From Lysinibacillus composti (GTDB lineage Bacteria > Bacillota > Bacilli > Bacillales_A > Planococcaceae), in contig NZ_JAFBDY010000008.1 in assembly GCF_016908465.1 (NCBI RefSeq), forward strand, positions 115,392-179,391: DNA of 64,000 nt, in the 5' to 3' direction. Position 1 is the first letter of the stretch. Each line of letters opens with the position of its first letter. Shown in pieces: positions 8,653 through 17,581 of this stretch. The notes under the pieces are model-generated. The model ran no database searches, was not told the DNA's origin, and worked only from the letters and a program-made list of their open reading frames with translations. A program made the position numbers and the translations under genes.

Positions 8653-9837
8653 CTATCCTAAAATCTTCTGCACTGTATGGACAAACAATTTAACGCCATC
8701 TTTAAACGAATCTTCATCCACAGTGAATCGTGGGTGATGATGTGGGTAAGTAATCCCCTTCTCTTCGTTTCCAGCCCCAATTAATACGAAGCAACTTGGA
8801 ACCTCATTTGAAAATGCAGAGAAATCCTCTCCACCCATTAAAGCGGGCATTTCGAGTAATGGATTTTCATCCCATTGTTCTAAGATTGCTTCTTCGACAA
8901 GTTTTGTTATGTTTTCTTCATTTATGACTGACCCATAACCATAGCGATAATCCAATTCGTAAGTTGCTCCATGAGCTTCAGTAATTCCTTTTACGATTCT
9001 CTCCATTGAACGAACTGTAAGCTCTCGTACATCTTCTCCAAAACTTCGAACAGATCCACTTAGTTTAACCGAATCTGGAATCACATTATAAGCGCCTAAT
9101 CCCGCTTGGAAATTCGTTACGGATAACACTAATTTATCTTGCGGATTGGCATTTCTCGCAACAATTTGCTGTAGATTCGTCACTACTTGTGCACCAATTA
9201 CTAATGGATCAATAGCATTTTCAGGTTGGGAAGCATGTCCACCTTTCCCTTTAATCGTAATGTCAAAACGATCTGAATTAGCTGTTACTGGACCATAATT
9301 CAACACGATCTTTCCAACAGGAATGGTTGATATTAAGTGAACGCCTATCATGCAGTCAACCCCATCTAATACACCGGCTTTTACCATTTCCTGAGCTCCA
9401 CCTGGATGAATTTCTTCTGCATGTTGGAAGACAAAGCGAACTTCCCCTTTAATCGACTCTTTCATGGAAGTCAAAATCTTTGCCGTCCCTAACAACATGG
9501 CAGTATGAGCGTCATGTCCACATGCATGCATCACACCAGGTACCTTTGAAGCAAACTCAAAGTCATTTTCTTCATGAATTGCAAGTGCATCCATATCTCC
9601 ACGGAGACCTAGCACTTTACCAGGTTGCCCACCAATAAGACGCGCAACTACACTTGTCTTTGTTGGTCGAGAGATTTCAAGATTTCCAAATGATTGAAGC
9701 GTCTCATAAACAAATTGAGCCGTCTTTTCTTCCTGGAATGAAATTTCTGGATGCATATGTAAATATCTTCTCCATCCAATTACGTCACTTTGAACCGATT
9801 CTATTGATCTATTAACATCTATTAATTGCTGTACCAT
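8653..9837 (-). CDS. M20-family amidohydrolase (N-acyl amino acid / aminobenzoyl-glutamate hydrolase type)
   Basis: A di-metal aminoacylase-type hydrolase of 394 residues. Metal ligands are visible in CGHDAHTAM, the EEIHPGG glutamate pair and the late HHHPRF histidine; GDMDAL carries the conserved Asp. It probably cleaves the amide bond of the compound imported by the AbgT neighbour, in the cytoplasm. I chose the ATG 10 bases after AAAGGA; an in-frame TTG three codons earlier is too close to that site. It forms an operon with the transporter. Confidence 0.88.
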   Translation of the reverse strand: MVQQLIDVNRSIESVQSDVIGWRRYLHMHPEISFQEEKTAQFVYETLQSFGNLEISRPTKTSVVARLIGGQPGKVLGLRGDMDALAIHEENDFEFASKVPGVMHACGHDAHTAMLLGTAKILTSMKESIKGEVRFVFQHAEEIHPGGAQEMVKAGVLDGVDCMIGVHLISTIPVGKIVLNYGPVTANSDRFDITIKGKGGHASQPENAIDPLVIGAQVVTNLQQIVARNANPQDKLVLSVTNFQAGLGAYNVIPDSVKLSGSVRSFGEDVRELTVRSMERIVKGITEAHGATYELDYRYGYGSVINEENITKLVEEAILEQWDENPLLEMPALMGGEDFSAFSNEVPSCFVLIGAGNEEKGITYPHHHPRFTVDEDSFKDGVKLFVHTVQKILG

Positions 9838-10002
9838 AACAAACAAATCCTTTCTTCATATCATTCGCGACACTTAAACGACATTTTCGTTAATCAAATT
9901 ATATATGCTCAATAAAAATTAAACAATACTAAAATTCAGATTTTTAATAAAAAAATTTTTATCAAGAGTAAACCATTGAATTTCGTTACTATTTACAATT
10001 AA

Positions 10003-10043
10003 AAACGAACATTAATTATAATATTTATTAAAATTGTTCGTTT
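10003..10043. promoter_or_regulatory. Long-spaced inverted repeat AAACGAACA / TGTTCGTTT
   Basis: Perfect 9-base arms lie 23 bases apart around an AT-rich core that contains TATAAT on the minus strand. The site is between the regulator gene and the M20-AbgT operon, about 165 bases before the M20 start. It is a candidate operator for the regulator encoded next door. The remaining 9838-10098 sequence is AT-rich with no ORF. Confidence 0.5.
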
Positions 10044-10098
10044 ATAAGTAATAACCTATATAAACTTTTATTACTTTTTACTTTTTCTTTAATAAAAA

Positions 10099-10140
10099 AA
10101 CTGCAGAAAAATCGAAAGTTTCTCGATTTCTCTACAGTTT
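10099..10140 (-). terminator. Intrinsic terminator of the regulator gene
   Basis: A 16-bp near-perfect stem (ACTGTAGAGAAATCGA with TCGATTTTTCTGCAGT) is followed by TTTTTTTATT on the minus strand, 30 bases past the stop. Confidence 0.85.
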
Positions 10141-10169
10141 AAATACTATATTTTTTGTTATAAAACACT

Positions 10170-11468
10170 TTAACTTTTTAAGCGATAAATTTTACTTGGT
10201 CTTCCTCTAGTAGATTGAGATTCTTCTCCTTGATATTCGGCAAGATCTAACTTACAAAGACTTGCAATAATTCGCTGAGCATTACGTTTAGTCATCGATA
10301 AATGGGTAGCTAGATCTGCTGCTGAAAATGTCTCCCAGCTCATTCGTTGGATTAATGTTTCGATTTTGTTATAGGTTTTTATGCTGATGTTTGCCTCATG
10401 CAATTTTTCTATCATTTCTTTATCTTGAGAACGGAATGAATAACTTAATTCTTCGTCTTGTCCTATTGATTCAATCATAACGCCATCTTCCTGCACGATA
10501 ATAAAGCCACGATTAGGTTTCTCTTTTGAATGTCGAACAGCTGTATAAGCATTCATCTCCGCAGCAGATGCCGTTTCTCCATATCCAATCCCGACCGCTA
10601 CCGGTATACCCGTGTCTAATGTGAGTTGTTGCACAGTCAATTGCAACATATCGATTTCTCGCTCAATAGCACCTCGCGAGCTAAAAATCTGATAGCGACC
10701 GTTACCTGTTTCCAAGAACGACCCATCAAGTTTTTCACAAAATTCAAGGAGCGTTTTCCTTATTTTTAATTCCTCCTGTAGCAACTGAACACGGGTATGG
10801 ATTTTTTCGCTTTGTAGCTCATACTGATCGAATTCGATAATTTCCACACCAATTTGCGTATCTTTAAAGTAGGAACTTCTCACTTTTTCAATAAGAATAT
10901 GTAGGGCTTGTCGAATTTCCATCTTGGTAATGGCAATCGGATAAACAGGCATTCCTTCTTCCACTAACGCATGATAGACGGATCTTAAGCAGGTTAAAGC
11001 GCCCTTACTCTTCCCTTCTTTCCACAAATCTAGATGAAACTGAATGATTTCCTGTGAATTAAAATTTATGTCAAATGATTTAATATATAAATCGCTAACT
11101 GGAATCTCTAGCTCGTTCAATGATTCTTGGAGATCTTCAGTCTCAATAATATCAATTGTAAATCCTTGCAAAATTTGCCCGTGATTTTGAGATAATTGGA
11201 TGATTGCTCGATAAAGACCTGCTCCGGTGTTTGGAGCATAAGCGTAATTCATATTTTCATTTTCAACTGTAAGTGCCACCTGATAAGGGATAGGACCTGA
11301 AAAAAACCAACCATCCACTTGATGATGATGTTTTTTTACAATATGTTTTGCTTCCTTTGATTCTTGATAAGGAAATGGAATAAATTTAATTTCATGTTCA
11401 AATTCATTTGCTACTTCTAAAATACGTTCGATCGATGCGGGTGGACCGATAACGCCGATTCTATGCAT
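10170..11468 (-). CDS. Putative transcriptional regulator with C-terminal HTH
   Basis: 432 residues with no membrane segment. The N-terminal ~130 residues look like a small-molecule sensor (MHRIGVIGPPASIERIL). The middle region (~240-330) has a nucleotide-cyclase/GGDEF-like pattern but lacks a GGDEF signature. Residues ~365-432 form a helix-turn-helix (FSAADLATHLSMTKRNAQRI) and wing ending RGRPSKIYRLKS. I do not recognise a named family. Its position just upstream of, and co-oriented with, the M20-AbgT operon suggests it controls that operon; an inverted repeat lies between them. It has its own terminator. Confidence 0.65.
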   Translation of the reverse strand: MHRIGVIGPPASIERILEVANEFEHEIKFIPFPYQESKEAKHIVKKHHHQVDGWFFSGPIPYQVALTVENENMNYAYAPNTGAGLYRAIIQLSQNHGQILQGFTIDIIETEDLQESLNELEIPVSDLYIKSFDINFNSQEIIQFHLDLWKEGKSKGALTCLRSVYHALVEEGMPVYPIAITKMEIRQALHILIEKVRSSYFKDTQIGVEIIEFDQYELQSEKIHTRVQLLQEELKIRKTLLEFCEKLDGSFLETGNGRYQIFSSRGAIEREIDMLQLTVQQLTLDTGIPVAVGIGYGETASAAEMNAYTAVRHSKEKPNRGFIIVQEDGVMIESIGQDEELSYSFRSQDKEMIEKLHEANISIKTYNKIETLIQRMSWETFSAADLATHLSMTKRNAQRIIASLCKLDLAEYQGEESQSTRGRPSKIYRLKS

Positions 11469-11770
11469 AGTTACTAATTACTCCTTCAACTCCAACCTAG
11501 AGTATTTAATTGAAGTGGTTGGTCTTTTGGTGATTATGTATATGAATATATTAAATGACAAATATGGTTCATGCGATTATTTTTCGACAGTGAACTCTGC
11601 TTTTACGAATTTATTAGCTCGCATTCTAGAATGAAAATCAAAAATATATTTGCATCACATTGATTCATTAAGGGGTTTTTTCCCATAATTATATCATACT
11701 TCCATTGAATACTAACAAGTCTGAGGACATAACTATTAACTCAACCTTCTTAAAAAACTTTGTCTCCAAC

Positions 11771-11831
11771 ATGAAGACCCTATTCATCTAGCATAAAAAA
11801 AGGTCTCCATTAACTAGATGAAGACCCTTTT
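11771..11831 (-). terminator. ATGAAGACC/GGTCTCCAT hairpins, probable terminator
   Basis: Two ATGAAGACC arms flank one GGTCTCCAT arm, giving alternative hairpins; the second is followed by CCCTTTT on the plus strand, and the minus-strand version by TTTTTTTATG. The arms match those of the array at 14488-14687. The rest of 11469-11770 is AT-rich with no gene seen. Confidence 0.6.
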
Positions 11832-11874
11832 CGTTACATTAAATTGTAAAAATGTTCTTCATCCAATAAAGAGC

Positions 11875-11903
11875 TTCTAAGCATTTATTTTATTGATGCT
11901 TAG
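11875..11903 (-). terminator. Hairpin just after the DUF2935 stop
   Basis: TCTAAGCAT pairs with ATGCTTAGA around an AT loop, 10 bases past the stop codon. There is no strong T-run, so it may act as an mRNA 3' end stabiliser together with the next hairpin. Confidence 0.45.
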
Positions 11904-11912
11904 AATTAAAGG

Positions 11913-12701
11913 TTAGACATTTTCCAAAGTCGCCTCATATAAATCGATAATCTCCAAGAATCTCTCGGCTTCTCTAAAGGTATGGTCCGCTAAAAGAGGG
12001 TGAATATTGCTTTTAATCCGACATGCTTCGATTAATTCGCGAGCAGTTTTCTTAAAATCACGTAAAGATTTCACGGATACGCGATTTTGATCAAGCATTT
12101 GATCTAATAATGGGATTGTTTTTGATTGTGGTTTCATATGCTCTAGATCAATTGCCTGATATAATAATTGGTCAAAATCATGACTAAATTCTCTAGCCTG
12201 GTCAACTAGTTTTCTTTCTGACGGATCTAATAGGTGGCCAATAAACTTCGCGTGATCTGCCATAATTTTAAGAAAGAACACGTTCTCTTTAATAATATCA
12301 TCTGGTTTTGGGGCAAGGACTCCTGCATTCAGTTCTTTTAAGCGGTTTGCAAAGTATGCGGCTTCCCTACTAATATGATCAATTAGTAAAGGGTAATTGT
12401 TATGGCGAATTTCACACCGTAGTGTCATACCTAACACTTTTCTTTTATAAGCCCAAATAGCGACAGCTGCCTGATGTACCTCATTATTAAATGCTTGAAC
12501 AAGACGTGGCTCGGAGTTGACCGTGAGTCTGCTTAACTTTTCTTCGATCCTTTCGAATAGATCAATAAAGTGTTGCGCTTCAGCGATTAATTGTTTTTGG
12601 TCATACGTAAAACCTAAGCTTAAGAAAAAAGCATGTTCTTTCATAATTCTTGACCAAAAACGAATTTCATCCAATGACCGCGCAACAATCGGATTAACCA
12701 T
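11913..12701 (-). CDS. DUF2935 domain protein
   Basis: 262 residues, all helical in appearance, with two related halves. ARSLDEIRFWSRIMKEHAFF (about 7-26) recurs as IKENVFFLKIMADHAKFIGH near residue 140. This is the tandem DUF2935 fold of Bacillales, a four-helix-bundle family of unknown function that may bind metal through conserved His and Glu. SD AAGGAGG precedes the ATG. It stands alone with its own 3' hairpins. Confidence 0.85.
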   Translation of the reverse strand: MVNPIVARSLDEIRFWSRIMKEHAFFLSLGFTYDQKQLIAEAQHFIDLFERIEEKLSRLTVNSEPRLVQAFNNEVHQAAVAIWAYKRKVLGMTLRCEIRHNNYPLLIDHISREAAYFANRLKELNAGVLAPKPDDIIKENVFFLKIMADHAKFIGHLLDPSERKLVDQAREFSHDFDQLLYQAIDLEHMKPQSKTIPLLDQMLDQNRVSVKSLRDFKKTARELIEACRIKSNIHPLLADHTFREAERFLEIIDLYEATLENV

Positions 12702-12818
12702 TCTGACCCTCCTTATTATTATTCGTTACATATATATGTGAGGAAGGTTTGTCCTTATTCACAAGTATTTTCCTCTTGATTTTACCCCCTTCTTTAATTT
12801 AGATTTACATTAATAAAA

Positions 12819-12852
12819 GGCGGCAGAAAACTAGTTTCCTGCAACCTTTTAA
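12819..12852 (-). terminator. Intrinsic terminator of the aminotransferase gene
   Basis: GGTTGCAG and CTGCCGCC form the stem on the minus strand, followed by TTTTATTAATG. Confidence 0.65.
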
Positions 12853-12863
12853 AATTAATTTAT

Positions 12864-13997
12864 TTATCTTGTAGCAACTTTTAAGTTAGCAAAGTATTCT
12901 CCTAGTACATTGAGACCTTCCTCTAACGTCTTCGGATCACCGAATGCATAGCCGAGACGGAAGGTGTTTGGAATTTCAAAACAGTCTCCGTAGCAGAGAG
13001 CTACACTTACTTTTTCAAGGATATCCTTACACAATTCATCACTTGGGATATCAAAGTCATATTTGATGAAGGCAGTCGTCCCCCATTGGTCATAATCACA
13101 CGATAAATGAGGTTGCGTTTTGATCCATTTATCAAAAATTGCTTTGCTTTCACCAACAATTTCTCGGCTTCTTTCCAAAATCTTTTCAAAATGTTCAAAT
13201 GCAATCGCTGTGATTAATTCATCAAATATTCCATTACAGATTGTGTCATAGGAACGTCTATTTTCAAGTCGGTCAAATGTTGCTTTATCCCTTGTTACAA
13301 TCCACCCAACGCGTGTACCAGCCATTGAAAACACCTTTGACGTACTACTTGTTGCAATTCCCTTTTCATATAAATCCACTATTGACGTCATATAACTCTC
13401 TTTTAGACCACGGTAGATTTCATCACAAAGCACATACGCATCCGCGCTAGCAGCAATTTTACAAATTTCTTCAAGCATTTCTTTTTCTATGAATGCACCA
13501 GTTGGATTGTTTGGATTTGAAAGGGTGATCATTTTTGTGTTTTGGTCGACTAAACTTTTTAATTCATTTAGATCAGGCAAATAACCATTTTCTTCTTTTA
13601 GCTCAAGGTATCTTACCTCAGCCCCAAGAGACTCTGGAATTGAATAATGCTGTTGGTAATTCGGTACAATTGCGACAACATTGTCAGTTGGCTCCACTAA
13701 TTCCGTGATAACCAGGTTATTGGCCCCCGTTCCCCCGTGTACCGTTAAGATCATATCTTTTGTAACATCTTCGTACATTTTGCTAATTGCAATTAACAGC
13801 CTTTCAAACCCGAAAAAGTGTCCATAATGAAGACTCATTTTTTGGAGCTCCTTCGTAAATTCATTGACATCTGCACCAATAAATTCAAATAACTCTTCAA
13901 CGTTAAATGCTTTTACACAACTTGAGCCCAAATTATATTTTGCATCATCTACGATTGGGTTTAACCATTTTTCTAGTTTAAAATCTTTAATGTTCAT
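12864..13997 (-). CDS. Class I/II PLP-dependent aminotransferase
   Basis: 377 residues, full length for fold-type I aminotransferases. Visible sites are SNPNNPTG, the Asp of LCDEIYRGL, the Schiff-base Lys in STSKVFSMAGTRVGW and the substrate-carboxylate Arg in TFRLGYAF. It is cytoplasmic and transfers an amino group from an amino acid to a keto acid; the substrate is not readable. Close Bacillales homologues are often labelled capreomycidine-synthase-like (recollection). AAAGGAGAG precedes the ATG. It shares orientation with the amino-acid ABC operon upstream but is separated by almost 900 bases containing terminator-like hairpins, so it is probably a separate unit. Confidence 0.85.
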   Translation of the reverse strand: MNIKDFKLEKWLNPIVDDAKYNLGSSCVKAFNVEELFEFIGADVNEFTKELQKMSLHYGHFFGFERLLIAISKMYEDVTKDMILTVHGGTGANNLVITELVEPTDNVVAIVPNYQQHYSIPESLGAEVRYLELKEENGYLPDLNELKSLVDQNTKMITLSNPNNPTGAFIEKEMLEEICKIAASADAYVLCDEIYRGLKESYMTSIVDLYEKGIATSSTSKVFSMAGTRVGWIVTRDKATFDRLENRRSYDTICNGIFDELITAIAFEHFEKILERSREIVGESKAIFDKWIKTQPHLSCDYDQWGTTAFIKYDFDIPSDELCKDILEKVSVALCYGDCFEIPNTFRLGYAFGDPKTLEEGLNVLGEYFANLKVATR

Positions 13998-14487
13998 ATT
14001 GAACTCTCCTTTTAATTTACTAGATTACAATCGGTATGGACTTTCAAATGTACAGACTTGAATCTTTATAGTGTTATTATAATTTTAGTGTTTAGTTGGT
14101 TTCAAATTTGAATTTTGTTGGAAATTCTAAAAAAAATATATATTCTTCGTAGTTTATTATCAATTTTAGTTGAGTAAATTGATTGAGAAATTACCTTTTG
14201 TTTAATGGGTGAGTTAGGGTTCGAGTGGGACATTGAATGACATGAACTATATTGCAGGTTGGTGTAAACGGAAGATTGATTGATATGTAAGACGTAAGGA
14301 TATTAAATGGTGTTATGAAATGCTTAGTGTCGGATTGTATTTTTTTACAAATTATTGGAGACGATTTATATTTTATTACAACTACTGTAGGGAAATGATT
14401 AGTTATTTTATTATCCAGTTTTGGTATTCATTCTATTGGTGAACGACTTTCCTATTGGATTTCCTTTTAGAGTTTGACTTTTTTCAG
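13998..14487. other. Gene-free region upstream of the aminotransferase
   Basis: AT-rich DNA with no ORF carrying a ribosome site on either strand. It leads into the hairpin array that follows. Confidence 0.5.
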
Positions 14488-14687
14488 ATGAAGACCCTTT
14501 TGCTTGTACTCTGATTAGATTTTGGTCTTCATATTTCCATTGAAGACCTTTTTCTTTGTACCATGATTTGTTTCTGGTCTTCATACACCTGATGAAGACC
14601 TTTTTGCTTGTACTCTGATTAGATTTTGGTCTTCATTCCCCCATGAAGATCTTTTCACTCTTACTCTGATAAGATTCTGGTCTTCAT
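14488..14687. repeat. Tandem array of four ~45-bp hairpin units, period ~52
   Basis: Four units start at 14488, 14539, 14592 and 14643. Each opens with ATGAAGACC (variants TTGAAGACC and ATGAAGATC) and closes with its complement GGTCTTCAT, separated by about 27 bases that are themselves similar between units (for example GCTTGTACTCTGATTAGA in units 1 and 3). Transcribed from either strand, every unit folds into a 9-bp hairpin. Related arms occur at 11771-11827. The role is unknown; relics of duplicated terminators or a small dispersed element are both possible. Confidence 0.85.
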
Positions 14688-14775
14688 CCCCCCGTCTTTT
14701 CTATTAAATTTCCTACTAGTTTTTATCTTCTAATAGAAGTCATTTCTAAAAAGTATTCTGACGGAACCAACAAAA

Positions 14776-14824
14776 AAGCTGCCTTACTTTGAGAGGGAAA
14801 AACCCTCTTCTAGTAGACAGCTTT
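14776..14824 (-). terminator. Intrinsic terminator of the amino-acid ABC operon
   Basis: A branched stem, AAAGCTGTCTACT with an AGTAAGGCAGCTT arm and an inner GAGGG/CCCTC, is followed by TTTTTTG on the minus strand. Confidence 0.8.
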
Positions 14825-14865
14825 AGTAATTCAAATTTTTATTTGTTAGCTCGATCCGATGGTCG

Positions 14866-15588
14866 TTATAGCACCTTTGCTAAGAAACTTTTTGTTCGCT
14901 CTTCTTTTGGTTTGCCGAAAATTTCTTCAGGGGAGCCTTCTTCAACAAGATAGCCACCATCCATGAAAATAACTCGGTCACCCACTTCACGAGCGAAGCC
15001 CATTTCGTGAGTTACGATTACCATTGTCATTCCTTCATGTGCAAGATCCGCCATTACCTTTAGCACTTCCCCAACCATTTCTGGGTCAAGGGCGGATGTT
15101 GGTTCATCGAATAACATAACTTTTGGCTTCATCGCTAATGCACGAGCAATAGCCACACGTTGCTGTTGACCACCTGAAAGCTGGTCAGGGTAATTTTTTT
15201 CTTTATCTTGTAGCCCAACTTTTTTCAATAATTCTCGGGCAATTTGTTCACTTTCTGCCTTGCTTCTCTTAAGAACCTTAATTGGGCCAATTGTAATGTT
15301 CTCCAAAATTGTTAAATGCTTGAATAAGTTAAATTGTTGGAAACACATACCTACATGTTGTCTTAATTCGTGAATATCCGTTTTCGGATTCGTTAATTCT
15401 CTTCCAACAATTTCAATTTTCCCACTCGTTGTTTCCTCAAGTCCATTCAGGCATCGTAGGAAAGTACTTTTTCCGCTACCAGATGGTCCAATGACAACAA
15501 CCACTTCTTGAGGTTTAATTTCGGTACTGATCCCTTTTAAAATTTCAAGTTTTCCATATGATTTATGAAGGTTTTCAACGTTTATCAA
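14866..15588 (-). CDS. Polar amino-acid ABC transporter ATP-binding protein
   Basis: 240 residues, full length for the GlnQ/HisP/ArtM group. Walker [11 protein letters not shown]-loop FQQFNLF, signature [16 protein letters not shown], Walker [14 protein letters not shown] and the H-loop THEM are intact. It powers uptake of a polar or basic amino acid with the permease and binding protein encoded upstream. The start is TTG, set by GGAGGGTCCAAC just before it; the gene overlaps the permease by 14 bases, which implies translational coupling. Confidence 0.93.
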   Translation of the reverse strand: MINVENLHKSYGKLEILKGISTEIKPQEVVVVIGPSGSGKSTFLRCLNGLEETTSGKIEIVGRELTNPKTDIHELRQHVGMCFQQFNLFKHLTILENITIGPIKVLKRSKAESEQIARELLKKVGLQDKEKNYPDQLSGGQQQRVAIARALAMKPKVMLFDEPTSALDPEMVGEVLKVMADLAHEGMTMVIVTHEMGFAREVGDRVIFMDGGYLVEEGSPEEIFGKPKEERTKSFLAKVL

Positions 15589-16249
15589 GTTGGACCCTCC
15601 TTTCTAGATAGCCAGCAAATTGTGATACGGAGAAGATAACAATGAAATAAATTACACCAATTGCAATCCAAATTGTAAATGGTTCAAATGTTGATGAAAT
15701 GACAATTTGACCACGATAAACTAAGTCAATAATTCCGATTGGTGCTAATAAAGATGTATCTTTAATCGTTTGTGCTGATTGATTAACAAGAGGTGGAATC
15801 ATACGCTTAAACGCTTGCGGTAGGACAATATAGCGCATCGTTTGAAATTCTTTCATCCCAATACTTGCGGCTGCTTCCTTTTGCCCGCGGTCCACTCCAA
15901 GAATACCTGCTCGAATGATTTCGGAAATATAGGCACCCTCATGTAATGCGAGCGTAATTGTCGCTGCAATAATCGGGTATGCTTTTTGACCAAACCATTC
16001 ATTTAATGGTAATACTCCCGTTAAACCAAACACGATAAAGAATAATTGTACTAATAATGGCGTCGAACGGAAGACCTCAACATAAATCGAAGAAATCGCT
16101 CTTAAAACAGAAATCTTAGAAAGTTTCATCAAAGCAGCTACTAAACCAAAAATAACCGCAAGTACAATTGCTGCAATCGAATAGTATACAGTATACTTAA
16201 GACCTTCCATTAATTGTGGAAAGTTATCCCAAATGACTTGTGTATTCAC
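15575..16249 (-). CDS. Polar amino-acid ABC transporter permease
   Basis: 224 residues with about five hydrophobic segments and the EAA-loop sequence [21 protein letters not shown] that docks the ATPase. It belongs to the HisM/GlnP family. The start is GTG after GGAGGGGCGCGA. It is the only permease gene, so the transporter is probably a permease homodimer with two ATPase subunits. Confidence 0.93.
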   Translation of the reverse strand: MNTQVIWDNFPQLMEGLKYTVYYSIAAIVLAVIFGLVAALMKLSKISVLRAISSIYVEVFRSTPLLVQLFFIVFGLTGVLPLNEWFGQKAYPIIAATITLALHEGAYISEIIRAGILGVDRGQKEAAASIGMKEFQTMRYIVLPQAFKRMIPPLVNQSAQTIKDTSLLAPIGIIDLVYRGQIVISSTFEPFTIWIAIGVIYFIVIFSVSQFAGYLERRVQLDKR

Positions 16250-16373
16250 TCGCGCCCCTCCTTTAAAATGATCTTGCCATAGAAATCTCAGATGTTAGCA
16301 AGGAGATAAAAGGAAATTAGCTTTTTACCAATTTCCCTTTATATGAATCTCATACTATTTAATAGATAAACTC

Positions 16374-17207
16374 TTAATCAACTTTAATTAGTACATCTTC
16401 AGGTTTTGCAACCCCTTCTACAAAACCATTCTTTTCACCATTTAAGTAATCAACAAATAGTTTGTCGTATTCGCCATTTTCTTGAAGTTTAGCTAATCCA
16501 TCATTGATTTTTGTAACTAAATCTTCTTTATCTTTGTTGATTGCAATTCCATAATATTCACCAGCTAAAATGTCACCAACAATTTCACTATCTGTATCTT
16601 GTGTTTGAATATAGTTAATGTTAGATGGGTTGTCATATAGAATTGCGTCTACACCACCGTTATCAAGTGCGCTATAAGCTGTTGCAATATCAGCATATTG
16701 TTTAATGTTTTGATCTTCAATACCGTTACCAATCATGTAGTTGTAAGATGAAGTTCCTTTTTGAATACCGATTAATTTTCCATCTAGATCATCAAAGCCT
16801 TTAATTCCTGAATCAGGTTTAGTTAAAATAGAAAGTCCAGATTTATAATAAGCGTTTGAGAAGCTAACACTTTCAAGACGTTTGTCAGTAATTGATAATG
16901 CACCTACTACCACATCAACTTGACCTGCTTTTAAAGCCGGAATTAAACCATCAAATTGCATAGTTGCAAATTCAACATCGAAACCTTCAACTTCACCGAT
17001 TTTTTTGATTAACTCAATGTCAAAACCAGTAAGTTCCCCATTTTCTTCTGAATCAAATGGTGGGTATGTTGGACTTGTCCCTACTTGTACAACTAATTTT
17101 TCTGGGTCAGCAGATACTTCTTCTTTTTCTGCATTATCTGATCCACACGCTGCTAACATAATAGCGGATCCAATAATTAGTAATAACATTAATAATGACT
17201 TTTTCAC
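16374..17207 (-). CDS. Amino-acid ABC transporter substrate-binding lipoprotein
   Basis: 277 residues. The lipoprotein signal is MKKSLLMLLLIIGSAIMLAAC with the lipobox Cys at 21. The SBP family 3 signature GFDIELIKKIG and the paired lobes (VVGALSITDKR, DAILYDNPSN) are present. It captures the amino acid outside the membrane and delivers it to the permease. GTG start after AGGGGGAAATATC. First gene of the operon, with possible CodY boxes upstream. Confidence 0.93.
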   Translation of the reverse strand: MKKSLLMLLLIIGSAIMLAACGSDNAEKEEVSADPEKLVVQVGTSPTYPPFDSEENGELTGFDIELIKKIGEVEGFDVEFATMQFDGLIPALKAGQVDVVVGALSITDKRLESVSFSNAYYKSGLSILTKPDSGIKGFDDLDGKLIGIQKGTSSYNYMIGNGIEDQNIKQYADIATAYSALDNGGVDAILYDNPSNINYIQTQDTDSEIVGDILAGEYYGIAINKDKEDLVTKINDGLAKLQENGEYDKLFVDYLNGEKNGFVEGVAKPEDVLIKVD

Positions 17208-17291
17208 GATATTTCCCCCTAGTGTCTTTTAGATGTGTTTTAAAACTAGTTCCTTTGGGAGTATATTCCAAAGTTTTCTTTCACATTTTTG

Positions 17292-17317
17292 ATATTTCTG
17301 ATAATTTTCCGCAAAAT
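17292..17317 (-). promoter_or_regulatory. Two overlapping CodY-box-like motifs
   Basis: ATATTTCTGATAATT and AATTTTCCGCAAAAT each match the CodY consensus AATTTTCWGAAAATT with three mismatches, and they overlap by four bases. They lie about 90 bases upstream of the binding-protein start, in the divergent region with the PucR gene. Repression of amino-acid uptake by CodY in rich conditions would be typical, but the mismatch count makes this tentative. The rest of the 17208-17581 gap is AT-rich promoter DNA. Confidence 0.4.
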
Positions 17318-17581
17318 AAATCCTTTAACACTTCAACCCTATCAATATGCACCCTCCAAGCTAGCAATATAAGATTAATCACATTTTACAAAAGTTAGAA
17401 TAGATTGTAAACTACCAATATTATAAATTATTACAAAATTCACTTCATTCTATTATATTTTTTTAACTTTTAGTTTGAATTCTTCTAAACCGATTAACTT
17501 TTTATGTTGAAAAATGACGAATTTACACGTAATATTCTGAATAATTAAAAATTACGAATTTAAACACAAGGGGAAATGTTC

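Noticed and set aside
14488..14687. Possible CRISPR array
   Set aside because: Arms are only 9 bases, are inverted within each unit, and the segments between them are homologous to one another instead of unique. No cas genes are nearby.
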